From NCBI GenBank assembly GCA_030765065.1, contig CM060989.1, forward strand, positions 58,728,001 through 58,792,000: a stretch of DNA of 64,000 bases, given 5' to 3'. The number at the start of each line of letters is the position of its first letter. Position 1 is the first letter of the stretch. The notes under the pieces are model-generated. The model searched no databases. It was not told the origin of the DNA and saw only the letters and a list, made by a program, of their open reading frames with translations. Below are positions 1 to 11,029 of the stretch, in pieces. Source of the stretch: Deroplatys truncata (taxonomy: Eukaryota > Arthropoda > Insecta > Mantodea > Mantidae). The translations under genes were made by a program, and so were the position numbers.

Positions 1-54
1 TTGCGCACACGGGCAGAGACCATTCCACACTTCTTGCATGTGCGTTGTTGTTTA

Positions 55-306
55 ATTTAAATTGAGTTTTATTTATTGACGTTCTTTAACTACTATGGCC
101 CTTAGCGTCCATATTGGGTGTGAAAGACCGAAAATTTTGCTCAGAGGTCTCTTTAAGCTTGAGGTTCTTTTACGTGCCGTAAATCTACGACACGGGACCA
201 CCGACTTTACTTCCCTTCCGAAGGAAGCCGTGCTAAGGATTTTTACGCCCGAAAAAATCCATCGCCCTCCGCCGGGATTGAACCTGTAACCTCCGGAACA
301 CACAGT
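55..306 (-). repeat. SINE-A copy (tRNA-derived)
   Basis: Read on the minus strand, this has a tRNA-like head, a middle block around the palindrome CTTCCGAAGGAAG, and a tail ending AATAAAACTCAATTT. The same sequence recurs at 15698-15969, 27729-28005, 47361-47467, 47849-48103 and 52857-53139. The other copies show an A box (GTGTAGTGGTTA) and a B box (GGGTTCAAACCCGG), which is why I call it tRNA-derived. The head here is worn and probably truncated. Confidence 0.8.
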
Positions 307-1163
307 TGTTACGAAGATACGCGAAGCTCACTGATCGTCACGTGAATCTGGGGATGACTTTTTTTTTGGAGGGGGGCGATCTACGGGTGTACTAAGATTG
401 CAAAGACTTGTGTGTAATTTGACTGACTCGGCTGTTTTGTATATGGTGTTGAAAATATGGCTAAGAAATACTGTAAACATGTAAATATTATGGCATATGT
501 TGCGCGCATACATATTATATGGCCGTGATAACTTGTAGAAACCCTGCATGTTTGTTCGACCGACCTATACCAGTGAACAATCCCGAACTCTCAATGGACT
601 GTTATTATTTACCAGTAAACACAGGTAGTCTATGCTCCAGTACCGGTTAACCTCGCGGCAAACTGGGACAAAGTGCCGTTTCTGTCATAATTAACATACA
701 TACTAAAGGAAAGCAGTGGCATTATCATAATAGCTAAACCCAAAAGCTTCGTATAGGGGTAAATAATTGCACACCACACCACAAAATGAATGGGTAGACT
801 GCCTGCATACACTAGATTATTATACAAGTATATTAATCCTAAGCTACCATATCCTGGCATTGAGTAAACCCCAGAAATTGGTAACAGTTGAGACAGGAAA
901 ACGTAGCCAGGGGGCTCTAAAACTTAGGAAAGTTTAAAGTTTCTTTTGAGGTTTATATTTTGCTTGCGGTTTGATATGTTTAACTCTCGTTTAAACTAAA
1001 GGTACTAAAATCATCCCAGACAGCCCTCAATTCTGGCTAACGAATGTTGCCCTCCGCGATAAAGAAAAAATATTATTAATCTTATTATTAACCGGTGATT
1101 TAACAATAGTAATAATAATATTATACAGCCTACCTCTTAAATGTGACTATATACACTCAAATT
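307..1163. other. No feature recognised
   Basis: AT-rich sequence with short ORFs of no recognisable similarity. I see no repeat shared with the rest of the window. Confidence 0.5.
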
Positions 1164-1380
1164 CAAAAGGTCCTGAGTTCGAATCCCGGCTGGGATGTTA
1201 TCGAAATACGATTCTTTTCGGGGGTTCCCTTATACTGAGAAGCCGCCGAATATTGGGTAACTATGCACCTTGGCATAATTTGACCATACTTTTCACACAT
1301 TTCATTCACCACCTGATGTGATCTGCCCGGTTAAAAAACGCTTAAATTATATATAAAAGAAAGAAAGGAAGGAAGGAAGA
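1164..1380 (+). repeat. 5'-truncated tRNA-derived SINE
   Basis: A clear B-box region (GAGTTCGAATCCCGGC) starts the segment, without an A box. An unrelated body follows, and it ends in a purine-rich tail of GAAA/GGAA repeats. This is the layout of a SINE that lost its 5' end. No second copy of this body is obvious here. Confidence 0.45.
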
Positions 1381-1383
1381 AAA

Positions 1384-2070
1384 TCTGATGTGTTACACTC
1401 ACATGACTTTCTCTACTCTTGTACAAACTACTTTTACAAACTCTTATTCTCTATCTATTTCATATTAATCGAGATAAACATTTGCAGAAACGTCTTTTGA
1501 CACGCAAAGAACATTTTTCGAAAAGTTTAATTTTCTCAAAAATGGCTCTAACGATTTTGATTAAAATATCATATGTGTAAGATATTTTCATGACATAAAA
1601 TATATATCTCGAATTTTCTGGGAATGCCTCCAAAAGTATTCTTCATTGTGAACGACTTTTTCATAACTGGTAAACTATAAGAGATAGACAAAAGTTTACT
1701 ACACAAAAAATGTAGATCGCGTTAAAATACACAATTTATGTCATACACATTTTTTTGTGGAGTGAACCATTTTCGAGATATTGCTTGTTATTCCCTTATA
1801 TTTTCCAATACTTTTTCTCAAATGGGAATTCCTTATTCATTTTTTATGTCCTGGACATCCAAAGAGAATGGAAAGCGCCACATAGCAACCAGCTCTTAAA
1901 ATAGTTGACTATCGCTTAAATACTACCATATTCCCCCTGCATCTACAAGAAAATTAGCAATAAGATTGTCATCTCGATATCTCGATTAACATGAAGCATA
2001 TGGAGAATAAGCGTTTGTAACAATAGTTTGTACAAGAGTAGAGAAAGTCATGTGAGTGTAACACATCATA
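1384..2070 (+). mobile_element. HINE-like element, fold-back copy
   Basis: The body from about 1505 to 2070 runs toward the hairpin end on the right (inner repeat AGAGTAGAGAAAGT, then hairpin ATGTG/CACAT). The first ~110 bases are a second hairpin end in the opposite orientation. The copy therefore has long inverted termini of about 100 bp and no 5' block or microsatellite. The ends are nearly identical, so this is a rearranged derivative of the family rather than a separate family. Confidence 0.75.
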
Positions 2071-2640
2071 TTTTTATAACTGTAATTATATGAAAACAGA
2101 TGTTTGGTTATAAGTTCCAACGTCCTTTGAGTCGGGCTTATTGAAGTCTTCCATTGCAATCAATTAAACAATTAATTTACGCAATACTTTTTTTTATCGG
2201 TGTATAGCGTCGGTTAGAATAGAAGAAAGCATCGGCGAAACATGTAAACAAATAATGAATTTATATGACACGCTCCATCGCGGTTTGCTCTGTGTATCTC
2301 CGATATTGCCACATTTATCGATTTATGCAAAGCTGCATTCTTTGGCTTTATGATTCACTTGGTCGAGAATTAATTTGTAGGATCGTAATCGGCAAAACGC
2401 GTCCCGTATAACATTAATTTTCATTTGCAGGATGCGCTCTCTGCAGATTAAAAGCAGAATAATATGCTTCGCAGTAAATAACGAAGTTTAATATCAATTT
2501 ATCAATGTTAACGCAATCACCTGTTTTGTTTACTTCGGGCTTTAACTCCATTATAACGGTAAATACATACGAATATCAGAGTTCAGTTATATCGGAAAGG
2601 TGAGGAAGGTTTGACACATAGAACGTCATCCAATATGGAC
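2071..2640. other. No feature recognised
   Basis: AT-rich, without long ORFs and without any repeat that I can match elsewhere in the window. Confidence 0.5.
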
Positions 2641-2649
2641 CACTCATGT

Positions 2650-2689
<40 letters not shown>

Positions 2690-2711
2690 CAGTAGTAGTA
2701 GTAGAAGTAGT
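2650..2711. repeat. (TAG)n microsatellite
   Basis: About twenty TAG units, interrupted near the end by CAG and AAG units. Confidence 0.97.
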
Positions 2712-2857
2712 GGTTTTTATTAAGTACTTAGTATTACATTAATGCATAACACAGTCGCATGGGTCATAAGACCGTACATGCTCTCTAGAAAAATACCTGG
2801 TCTGTATACGTGACTTGCAGAATCGACCAGAAACAACTATGTCCATAATCACCACAT

Positions 2858-2858
<1 letters not shown>

Positions 2859-2913
<55 letters not shown>

Positions 2914-2976
2914 ATTGAAAAACATTCTGAATCACACACGCAACACACACACACACACACACACACATACACACAA
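2859..2976. repeat. (TA)n and (AC)n microsatellites
   Basis: A run of about 25 TA units (2861-2911) is separated by about 30 bp from a run of about 18 AC units. ORFs read through this region are artefacts of the repeats. Confidence 0.97.
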
Positions 2977-2999
2977 GTGCTCAAGCACCACATATATTT

Positions 3000-3325
3000 A
3001 AAGAAAATTTACATAAACACCTTATCTCTTAGTACACGTACTTCCATTAAGTATGTGCCCAAGCTTAGCCAGTTTTGACTGTTTAGAATCAAGTCCCAGC
3101 ATGCTGTCCTCCGTCTGTTGGAAGCCAAAAATACTTCCGGTAATATTTTTTTCCTGATACCCTCCGACTGCACGCATGCTGCCAAAATATGCGTCCAGTC
3201 TTCTTGTTCCCCGCATAATGGGCAAATCCTCCTGCCATCTTCATCAGCAATCTTGCGAGCTTTCCACCCTCCCAACCTAAGCCATGCTATTCCCGTCCTC
3301 TGTTTTATACCTAATTCCAAAATAT
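3000..3325 (-). pseudogene. LINE reverse transcriptase C-terminal fragment
   Basis: The minus-strand frame keeps a zinc-finger-like motif, CPLC-x9-H-x4-C, after an RTGIAWLRLGGWK segment. Motifs of this kind close ORF2 of several LINE clades. Only about 100 codons remain, with no reverse transcriptase core motifs. Related fragments occur at 9340-9457 (plus) and in the triplicated unit near 61.2 kb (minus), so one LINE family has seeded the window. The clade cannot be fixed from this piece. Confidence 0.6.
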
Positions 3326-3354
3326 ATGTTTCCTTACCTCACGTAGTTTTTATT

Positions 3355-3924
3355 TCGCGAGATGCGTCTTCGAGAAATTTAATACGTATTCGTGTGAGAC
3401 GAAAATAGTTTTACGTGTTAAAAAGTGCAAGTAATTAATAAAAAAAAATCTCACAGCTCTCTATATCAGTGAGCTCTCTATATCAGTGAAGTGTTATTTA
3501 AATCTATCAAGCATTAACAAAAGAAGTGAAGTAAAATTATAATATGTGTAAGCCTACATTCTTGTTGCACCACAACCCTGCTAAGAGAAACGTGTCTCTA
3601 ACAAAAATACTGACGCAGCCGAGGCAAGCATAAATATTTAATACTTAAAGAAACAGTCAAATTACAAAGTTAATATTTTTTAAACTTGGGGCAAAGGCCA
3701 CCTGAAAGTACATTTGGGGAGAAGACTACCGGAAACTGTTACTATACGTGCGGTTGCAACTACTACAAGTTTGGCTCCCCAATAGTTGAAATAACATACA
3801 ACTCCTCCAATAATACAACAAAATAACTTCCTCAAATTGACGCCCAAAGCGTGGTGCAAATAAGTAACAAACCAACTTCTTCAAATTGGCGTCCATACGT
3901 GGAGCTAATAAAATAACTTTTTCA
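3355..3924 (+). mobile_element. LTR-Lys2 fragment (a), 5' truncated
   Basis: Matches the right two thirds of the LTRs at 4764-5646, 16983-17992, 43772-44698 and 50500-51398. Its right end holds two primer-binding-site-like relics in tandem. The first (3835-3857) resembles a tRNA-Lys site with GACGCCCAAAGCGTGGTGC. The second (3884-3905) reads GGCGTCCATACGTGGAGC. Each is followed by a short spacer ending TCA. A 19-bp internal duplication (CTCTCTATATCAGTGA) lies near 3465-3490. Confidence 0.7.
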
Positions 3925-4224
3925 AGATCCATTGGACTTGAGGAGCGAGGTGTGCCTTCCGCTAACTAGTCCTACCCTAGAAGGCGTTGATTTACATCCT
4001 GTAAAAATTTCAGTCTCATATCTTAAATAGTTTTTGAGATAATAGGACATGAACTTAGCAACTTTAGGGAGTAGGATTACGAGTGAGGAATAGGTACGGA
4101 GAGAGACTTGGCACTCGACCTGCAAGATGCTCCCGGTAGGGAGGGAGGGGTGAAGTGAGATAAGACATAGGGCAGTCGGACCAGGAGGCACTACAGAGAG
4201 AGTAGGATCCGTGCCATTTACAGA

Positions 4225-4595
4225 TTGAAACTCCCGGATGGTAGCTGGTGCAACCGGCTCCCTTCCCCTGCAGGCTTGCACATTCCACTCTGGGGCCCGG
4301 GACTCGAGACCGCCCCCATTCCGGGGACGAAGCATTACATAGAGCATCCTTTTCGTTGCCATGTAATGGCGAGACTCCTGCCCACACTTTCAACCCTGAA
4401 ACGACCAAGCAGATGCAAGGTGAAGTGAAATGAGAATGGAGGTGAAATCGAGGGACAGGGAATTCAGGGATGCAATGGACCTTTCCATCATTCGCCTAGT
4501 GATCCAGAGAAACCCCGAAGGTGGCTTTGGGAATCGAACCCACGACCTCCCGGATGCAGCACCAGACTTTACAGCCTGGGACATCCCGCTGAGTT
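4225..4595 (-). repeat. SINE-B copy (tRNA-derived)
   Basis: The minus strand reads a tRNA-like head with a B box (GTGGGTTCGATTCCC). The body contains the block GGCGAATGATG, shared with 16690-16875 and, in part, with 13596-13735 and 45024-45190. The head contains the segment ATCCGGGAGGTC, which is also found in the other copies. Confidence 0.6.
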
Positions 4596-4763
4596 AGCAA
4601 ATTTAACATTGGCGGGCTTTTAAATTTCCCTTAAGTGATGGGCAGAGATATACGTAAAACGTTTAGGACTCAGCAAAACATCCAAACGTAGCTATAGGTA
4701 TAAATCCAAAATGATTTCAAAGCTTAAACAAAATATTTGTTGGCAATTTTAGTCGCCTGAAAT

Positions 4764-5299
4764 TGAGGCAGTATTTTTAAGACTTAAATTACTTCAGTCT
4801 AATTATATAATATAAAATATAATAACAGCCCGCCTAAAACCAATATGTGTATTTAACAATATATATAAATGCATGTAACAGTCATTGTATTAATGTTTAT
4901 ATTATTATGTGCACATGTTCAATAATGTTATGTGAATGTATTACGTAATTTAATAATGTAGGAGCTGTGAGAATAATAGGTTAAAAGTTGCTAACAACGA
5001 GGTTACAATGAGGTAATCTTGAGGCAATAATGAATTAGAAAGTTTAATAATGCTACTAGTCATTCTTGGAGCAACAATAATGTAATTTTTAAAACAGTTT
5101 ATAAATAGCCAATCAACAATCAGGATTAGGCAATCAGAAATTGAAATGGAGCAAAATTTACAAATTCAGAAGTTAGTTGCTAGCAGACAGCGTTCCTAAC
5201 CGGACGGGAGACGCGTCCTCGAGAAGTTTAATATGTATTCAGTGTGAGACGAAACATAAATAAGTGTTAAAAATGCTAGAAATTAATAAACAATCTCAC

Positions 5300-5341
<42 letters not shown>

Positions 5342-5646
5342 GTGAAGTGTTATTTAAATCGTGTCAAGAATTAATAAAAGGAGTGAAGTAAAAAATTATA
5401 ATCTGTAAGCCTACATTCTTCAGCCGCACTACACCCTGTAAAGAAATTCATGTCTCTAACAATAATACTGACGCAGTCGAGGCGAAGATAAATATATAGT
5501 ATTTAAAGAAACAGTAAAAATACAAAGTTAATATTTTTAAACTTGGGGCGAAAGCTATCGGGTACCATACGTTCGGTTGCAACTACTTCAAGTTCGGCTC
5601 CCCAACATTTGAACAACAATACAACTCCTACTAACGTAATTCTTCA
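4764..5646 (+). mobile_element. Solo LTR, LTR-Lys2 (b)
   Basis: Starts TGAGGCAGTATTTTT and ends CTTCA. The 4-base flanks are AAAT on the left and AAGT on the right, a one-mismatch target duplication. It is about 883 bp long and carries an expanded (CT)n run at 5301-5338 that is absent from the sister copies. No internal retroviral-type region lies beside it, so it is most simply a solo LTR left by recombination. Confidence 0.7.
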
Positions 5647-6034
5647 AAGTTAAAAGAAGTTAATTCCTAAATGGTTTAAGATGTAAAGAAATAGCAGCAC
5701 TACGTTTTATTCTTTCCTTCACCCCATCTCTTCTACCGTAAAAGTTAGCAGAAATTACTGCAGACAGTCGGAGAAACAAACATATTAAGAAACCCTGCTC
5801 AAAGTCGCCTTTCTTCTAGGATACTTAAATACGAAAAATGAGGTAGTAAAACTTGGCTCGGATACATGATCATAAACACAAGATCATTACATGCAGGAAA
5901 AAACTGGGGACACTTCTCGAACGATAAATTGCTTTAGGTTCCGTGAAATACAGAACTAGGTTTTCATTTTCTTTTTGCACATCTCAAGTGGTTGAACTAA
6001 ACAATTTAGTGTTTCCTACACACTAGGCGAAAAA
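5647..6034. other. No feature recognised
   Basis: AT-rich sequence between the LTR and a tRNA-like segment. No usable ORF. Confidence 0.5.
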
Positions 6035-6117
6035 TTCAATGCCATGGCCAGGATCGAAAGATGAAGTTTTGCTTCTCTATGGTGCTGCTCTTACCGTTTG
6101 AGCTACCATACCGAAAA
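6035..6117 (-). repeat. tRNA-like segment
   Basis: The minus strand has an A-box-like TGGTAGCTCAAACGGTAAGAG and a degraded B box (TCGATCCTGGCC). This fits a tRNA pseudogene or the head of a SINE. The stems do not close well enough for a functional tRNA. Confidence 0.4.
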
Positions 6118-6233
6118 ATCCTAATTCCAGTAAATCCTCTCAACTGATTTAAGTATCCTGGTAAATCTTAAAGGCGGCCTCAAATGTTAGGTGTTGCAAG
6201 AGCTATAAATTAGTTAACAATAAAAACAAAAAA

Positions 6234-6657
6234 ATAGCTGAAGCGTTACATTCACATGATCTTCTTTACACTGTATCGTTTATTTTTATTCAGTGTAAAA
6301 CTATTTACTTCAAATTAACTGAAATAAACCTTTGCAAAAATAGTTACATTCAACATTTCGTTATTAGGTATAAACGGGATAGTTATAAAATGTTATTGCG
6401 AGAAACAACTAAATAGAGACAGCACCTATAAAGATAAAAGTAATGACAAATTAAAACCAATGATAATGGATATCCCGGAAATGTCTGATAAATAAATTGT
6501 GATTTAAAGATACCTACAATTTTTATGTACTGCGTTTTTGTCTATTTCTTACGGTTTATCACTTACACAAAAGTCATTCAGAGTGAAAATTACTTGACAG
6601 ACTATTCCCAGAAAACTGAATACACACATTTCGCATGAAAAATATCCTACAAATAAA
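6234..6657 (-). mobile_element. HINE-like element, diverged subfamily, truncated
   Basis: The left end GCGTTACATTCACATGATC is the hairpin end of the older subfamily (TTACATTCACATG instead of TTACACTCACATG). The body matches the 34417 and 54254 copies and stops at the hairpin end of the next copy. Confidence 0.65.
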
Positions 6658-7436
6658 TCTGATGTGTTACACTCACATGATTTTTCTCTACTCTTGTACA
6701 AACTATTTTTACAAGCACTTATTCTCCATATGCTTCATGTTAATCGAGATGTTAATCTTATTGCTAATTTTCTTGTAGATGCAAGGGGAATTGCTAGGCT
6801 TTAAGCGATAGTCAAATATTTTAAGAGCTGGTTGCTATGTAGAGTATTCCATTCTCTTTGCATGCCCAGTACATAAAAAAATGAATAACGAATTCTCATT
6901 TGAGAAAAAGTATAAGTATTGGAAAATTTAAGGGAATAACAAGCAATATCTTGAAAATGGTTCACTCAACCAAAAAAAAAATGTATATGACATAAATTGT
7001 GTATTTTAACGTGGTCTACATGTTTTGTATAGTAAAATTTTGTCTATCTCTTATGGTTTACCAGTTATGCAAATGTCGTTCACAATGAAGAATACTTTTG
7101 GAGACATTCCCAGAAAATTCGAGATATACATTTTATTTGTCATGAAAATATCTTAAACACATGATATTTTAATCAAATTCGTAAGAGCCATTTTTGAGAA
7201 AATTGAAATTTTCGAAAAATGTTCCAGGTAAAGGGTAATTTGGGGTGGGGGGATTTTCTTGAAAACCTTTGTGTCGCATCTCTGGAAGATACTGAACCTA
7301 AATACCAAGTTTGGTGTTTATCCGACTGTTCGTTTCTGAGTTATGCTGTTCACAGACACACACAGACACACACACACACACAACCGGACATGTTTCCAAA
7401 AATGCTGTTTTTGGATTCAGGGGGTCTCAAAACATA
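6658..7436 (-). mobile_element. HINE-like element
   Basis: Begins at the left with TCTGATGTGTTACACTCAC (hairpin end). It runs through the standard body to the CA microsatellite near 7360-7382 and the GGGTCTCAAAACAT block. The 5' terminal ~90 bp are missing. The next copy starts in the opposite orientation at that point, giving a head-to-head palindrome around 7437. Confidence 0.8.
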
Positions 7437-7850
7437 GATTACACCGAAAATACATGTTTTGAGGCACCTTGAATAAAAAACGCATTTTTAGAAAAAGTTG
7501 CGTGTGTGAGAGGGATAGAGAGAGAGAGAGAGAGAGAGAGGTGCGTGAGAGAGAGACAATACCACACTTGGTATTCAGGTTCAATACCTTCCAAAGATGC
7601 GACACGGAGGTTCTCAAGAAAAACCCATCACAAGGTATCCTTTACATCCTTTCGAAATTTATTTTTTAAAAAATGGCTCTATTTTGATTTTAAATGCCAT
7701 ATACTAAAGACATTTACATGAAAAATAAGATGTTTATCCTGAATTTCCTGAAATAGTCTGGGAAGTCCTATTCATTCGGAAGGAATTTTTTATAATCTTG
7801 AATAATTGGTAAACGTTAAGCGATAACTGAAAATATGCTTTTAAAATATA
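7437..7850 (+). mobile_element. HINE-like element, truncated, with (GA)n
   Basis: Runs from the 5' block (CCGAAAATACATGTTTTGAG) through a GA-type microsatellite (7519-7556) into the body. It ends before the hairpin. The microsatellite replaces the CA/GT run found at the same place in the other copies. Confidence 0.7.
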
Positions 7851-7851
7851 T

Positions 7852-8654
7852 TATGTGTTGCTCTCACATAACCCTCTCTACTCTTGTACAAACTATTTTT
7901 ACAAACGCTTATTCTCCATATGCTTCATGTTAATCGAGATATCGAGATGTTAATCTTATTGCTAATTTTCTTGTAGATGCAAGGGAACTGGTAGGCTTTA
8001 AGCGATAGTCAAATATTTTAAGAGCTGGTTGCTATGTGGAGTATTCCTTCTCTTTGTGTTACCAGGACAAAAAAATCAATAACGAATTCCCATTTGAGAA
8101 AAAGTATAAGTATTGGAAAATTTAAAGGAATAACAAGCAATATCTCGAAAATGGTTCACTCAACAACAAAAAATTTATATGACATAAATTGTGTATTTTA
8201 ACGCGATCTACATTTTTTGTGTAGTGGAAGTTTGTCTATCTCTTATGGTTTACCAGTTATGCAAAAGTCGTTCACAATGAAAAATACTTTTGGGGACATT
8301 CCCAGAAAATTCGAGATATACATTTTATTTGTCATGAAAGTATCTTAAATATATGATATTTTAATCATAATCGTTAGAGACATTTTTGAGAAAATTGAAA
8401 TTTTCGAAAAATCTTCCATGTAAAGGGTAATCTGGGGTGGGGGGATTTTCTTGAAAACCTTCGTGTCGCATCTCTGGAAGATACTGAACCTAAATACCAA
8501 GTTTAGTATTTATCCGAATTTTTGTCTTGAGTTATGCTGTTTAGAGACACACACACACGGATCTTTTCGAAAAATATTTTTTTGGGATTAAGGGGACCTC
8601 AAAACATGTATTTCAGGTGAAATCTTGGTATCGAATTTTTGGGTGGAATGCAAT
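7852..8654 (-). mobile_element. HINE-like element
   Basis: Hairpin end at the left (TGTGTTGCTCTCACATAAC), body conserved to the GGGTGGAATGCA block. The last ~45 bp of the 5' end are missing. Confidence 0.75.
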
Positions 8655-8689
8655 TTTCAGCAATTTCCGTGGTATCTGGTAATACATTT

Positions 8690-8768
8690 TCGTAGGAATA
8701 TTAATCTACACAATAATAAACGATAGAGGGTAGAGAAATTATATTCATGTGAATGTAACATGTTAGAG
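8690..8768 (+). mobile_element. HINE-like hairpin-end fragment
   Basis: GATAGAGGGTAGAGAAATT followed by CATGTGAATGTAACATG is the hairpin end of the diverged subfamily, in plus orientation. Confidence 0.6.
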
Positions 8769-8770
8769 TT

Positions 8771-8916
8771 TTAGCTATGCTATACACGGACACGGATCTT
8801 TTTCTAAAAATTGTTTTTCAATTCAGGGAGTATCGAACATGCATTTCCGGAGAAATCTTGACAGACTTTTTGGGTGAAATGCAATACCTGTACATACTAG
8901 GTATGCCAGAGAAAGT
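8771..8916 (-). mobile_element. HINE-like 5'-end fragment
   Basis: Contains the 5' block from the short microsatellite site through TTTTGGGTGAAATGCAATACC to the inner repeat AGAGAAAGT at 8908-8916. Confidence 0.65.
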
Positions 8917-9339
8917 AAAAATAAAAGAAACAATGATGTCTGTAATATTCACTGTACAATTCAGCGCCAACTGGAAGTGTTTCCTGAGGAATTCTTAACA
9001 AAGGGACTCATTTTGATACCGGAAAAGTAAACAGCAAAATGTGAATAACTTTCTCTGTGTACCTACAAACTGAATATCAAACTTTCTCTGCGCTTGGCAT
9101 TACGCTTTGTTAACCTGAACATTTATTTAATTACACAACCAGAAGTTTCTAACTGGATTCAGTACGTTTCCAAACTCTACTGTAATTATAACGTGAGAGA
9201 CTTCGTAACGTTTCGGCTAAAACGAATCAACTTTACCCCCATAGTTAGGGTTGTATGTTGCATTCAAGGCTGGGATTGAGTTCCAGACGTCACTGGATTC
9301 TGTACGTTTAAACACGATTATCCATAACCATTGCTATTT
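8917..9339. other. No feature recognised
   Basis: No shared repeat or convincing ORF seen. Confidence 0.45.
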
Positions 9340-9457
9340 CACAAGGATTCTCTAATGGACAAATCTAAAACCTTGGAGCAATACATCAAAACGGGCACCA
9401 GACTCACCAGACAGAGGCTCGCGTGGCTTAGACTGGGGGCATGGCGAATGATAAAAA
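9340..9457 (+). pseudogene. LINE C-terminal fragment
   Basis: The plus frame reads RLTRQRLAWLRLGAWRM, close to the segment just before the zinc finger of the LINE relic at 3000-3325. It is cut off at 9457 by a HINE-like insertion. About 35 codons are recognisable. Confidence 0.5.
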
Positions 9458-9617
9458 TCTGATGTGTTACACTCACATAACTTTCTCTACTCTTGTGCAA
9501 ACTATTTTCTTGTAGGTGCAAGGGGAATATGGTAGGATTTAAGCGATAGCAAATCTTTTAAGAGCTGGATGCCATGTGGAGTATTCCATTCTCTTTGCTT
9601 TACCAGGACAAAAAAAA
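9458..9617 (-). mobile_element. Outer HINE-like copy, first segment
   Basis: Hairpin end and the first ~150 bp of a copy. It stops in the A-run of the CCAGGACAAAAAAA motif, where another copy is inserted. The sequence resumes in register at 10571. Confidence 0.8.
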
Positions 9618-10570
9618 TCTTATGTGTTACACTCACATGACTTTCTCTACTCTTGTACAAACTATTTTTACAAACGCTTATTCTCGATCTATTTCATCTT
9701 AATCGAGATAAACATTTCCAGAAACTATCTTATTGCTAATTTTCTTGTAGATGTACCTAAGGGGAATATATATTTACAAGGGCAATATAGAAATACAGTA
9801 GCTTTTAAACACATACATATCTCTTAATAGCTGGTTGCTAGATGCAGCACCATTCCCTTTGCCACAGATTAATACTCTTTGCATATCCAAGACAAAAACA
9901 TGAATAACGAATTCCCATTTGAGAAAATAAGTATTAAAAAATTTAAGGGAATAACAAGCAATATTTCGAAAATGGTTCACTCAATAAAAAAATGTATATG
10001 ACATAAATTGTGTATTTTAACGCGATCTACATTTTTTGTGTAGTAAAATTTTGTTTATCTCTTATGGTTTACCAGTTATGCAAAGGTCGTTCACAATGAA
10101 GAATGCTTTTGGAGACATTCCCAGAAAATTCAAGATATACATTTTATTTGTCATGAAAATATATTAAACATATGATATTTTAATCAAAATGGTTAGAGCT
10201 ATTATTGAGAAAATTAAAATTTTCGAAAAATGTTCCATGTAAATGGTAATCTGGGGTAGGGGGATTTTCTTGAAAACGTTCGTGTCGCATCTCTGGAAGA
10301 TACTGAACCTAAATACCAAGTTTGGTGTTTATCCGACTGTTCTTTCTGAGTTATGCTGTTCACAGACAGACACAGACACACACACTCACACACAAAAGAC
10401 ACAAACAGGCACACAGACAGACACACAGACACACACACGGACATGTTTCCAAAAATGTTTTTTTTTGGATTCAGGGGGTCTCAAAACATGTATTTCCGGT
10501 GAAATCTCGGTATCGAATTTTTGGTTGGAATACAATACTTCCCCTACTTACTTTACGTAGTAGAGAAAGT
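9618..10570 (-). mobile_element. Inner HINE-like copy, full length
   Basis: Complete copy from TCTTATGTGTTACACTCAC to the inner repeat AGTAGAGAAAGT, about 950 bp. It includes a CA-rich microsatellite at about 10365-10440. It interrupts an older copy, which fixes both ends. The interruption lies inside an A-run (T-run on the other strand), with no duplication beyond the run itself. The body holds no intact transposase, so it is non-autonomous. Confidence 0.85.
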
Positions 10571-11029
10571 AAAAATGAATAACGAATTTGAAAAAAAGTA
10601 TAAGTATTGGAAAATTTTAAGGGAATAACAAGCAATATCTCGAAAATGGTTCACTCAATAACAAAAAGTATATGATATAAATTGTCTGTTTTAACGAGAT
10701 CTGCATTTTTTGGAGGTTGGTAACACTTTGTCTATCTCGTATTGTTTCCCAATTATACACAAGTCATTCAGAATAAAGAGGACTTTACAGGCTATTTCCA
10801 GAAAATTCAAAACGTACATTTTATTTGTGAAGAAAATATTAAATATATATGGTACTTTAATCAAAATTCCTAGAGCTATTTTTGAGAAAATAAAGTAACG
10901 AAAAATGTTCCAAGTAAAGGATGGTTTGGGGTGGAGGAGATTTTTTTGAACATTTTCGTGTCGTATGTTTGGAAGACGCTGAGCTTAAATACCAAGTTTG
11001 GTATTTAACCGACCTTTCGTTTGAGTTAT
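10571..11029 (-). mobile_element. Outer HINE-like copy, second segment
   Basis: Continues the copy broken at 9617, starting at AATGAATAACGAATT. It is more diverged than the inner copy, as expected for an older host element. It is broken again after GAGTTAT at 11029. Confidence 0.75.

Noticed and set aside
2739..3078. ORFs of YIYIYI.. and HTHTHT.. repeats
   Set aside because: They translate TA and AC microsatellites on both strands.
3355..5646. Full-length LTR element bounded by LTR-Lys2 (a) and (b)
   Set aside because: Both are in direct orientation, but the space between (3925-4763) holds a SINE-B and no primer site, ORF or polypurine tract; (a) is truncated on its 5' side.
7219..7437. Recurrent ORF of 70-105 codons in HINE copies (also at 10243, 15364, 34920 and 55140 minus), reading FHVKGNLGWGDFLENL.. 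SYAVHRHT..
   Set aside because: It runs through the variable microsatellite, has no constant start or end, and is broken in several complete copies. The similarity is explained by the nucleotide repeat.
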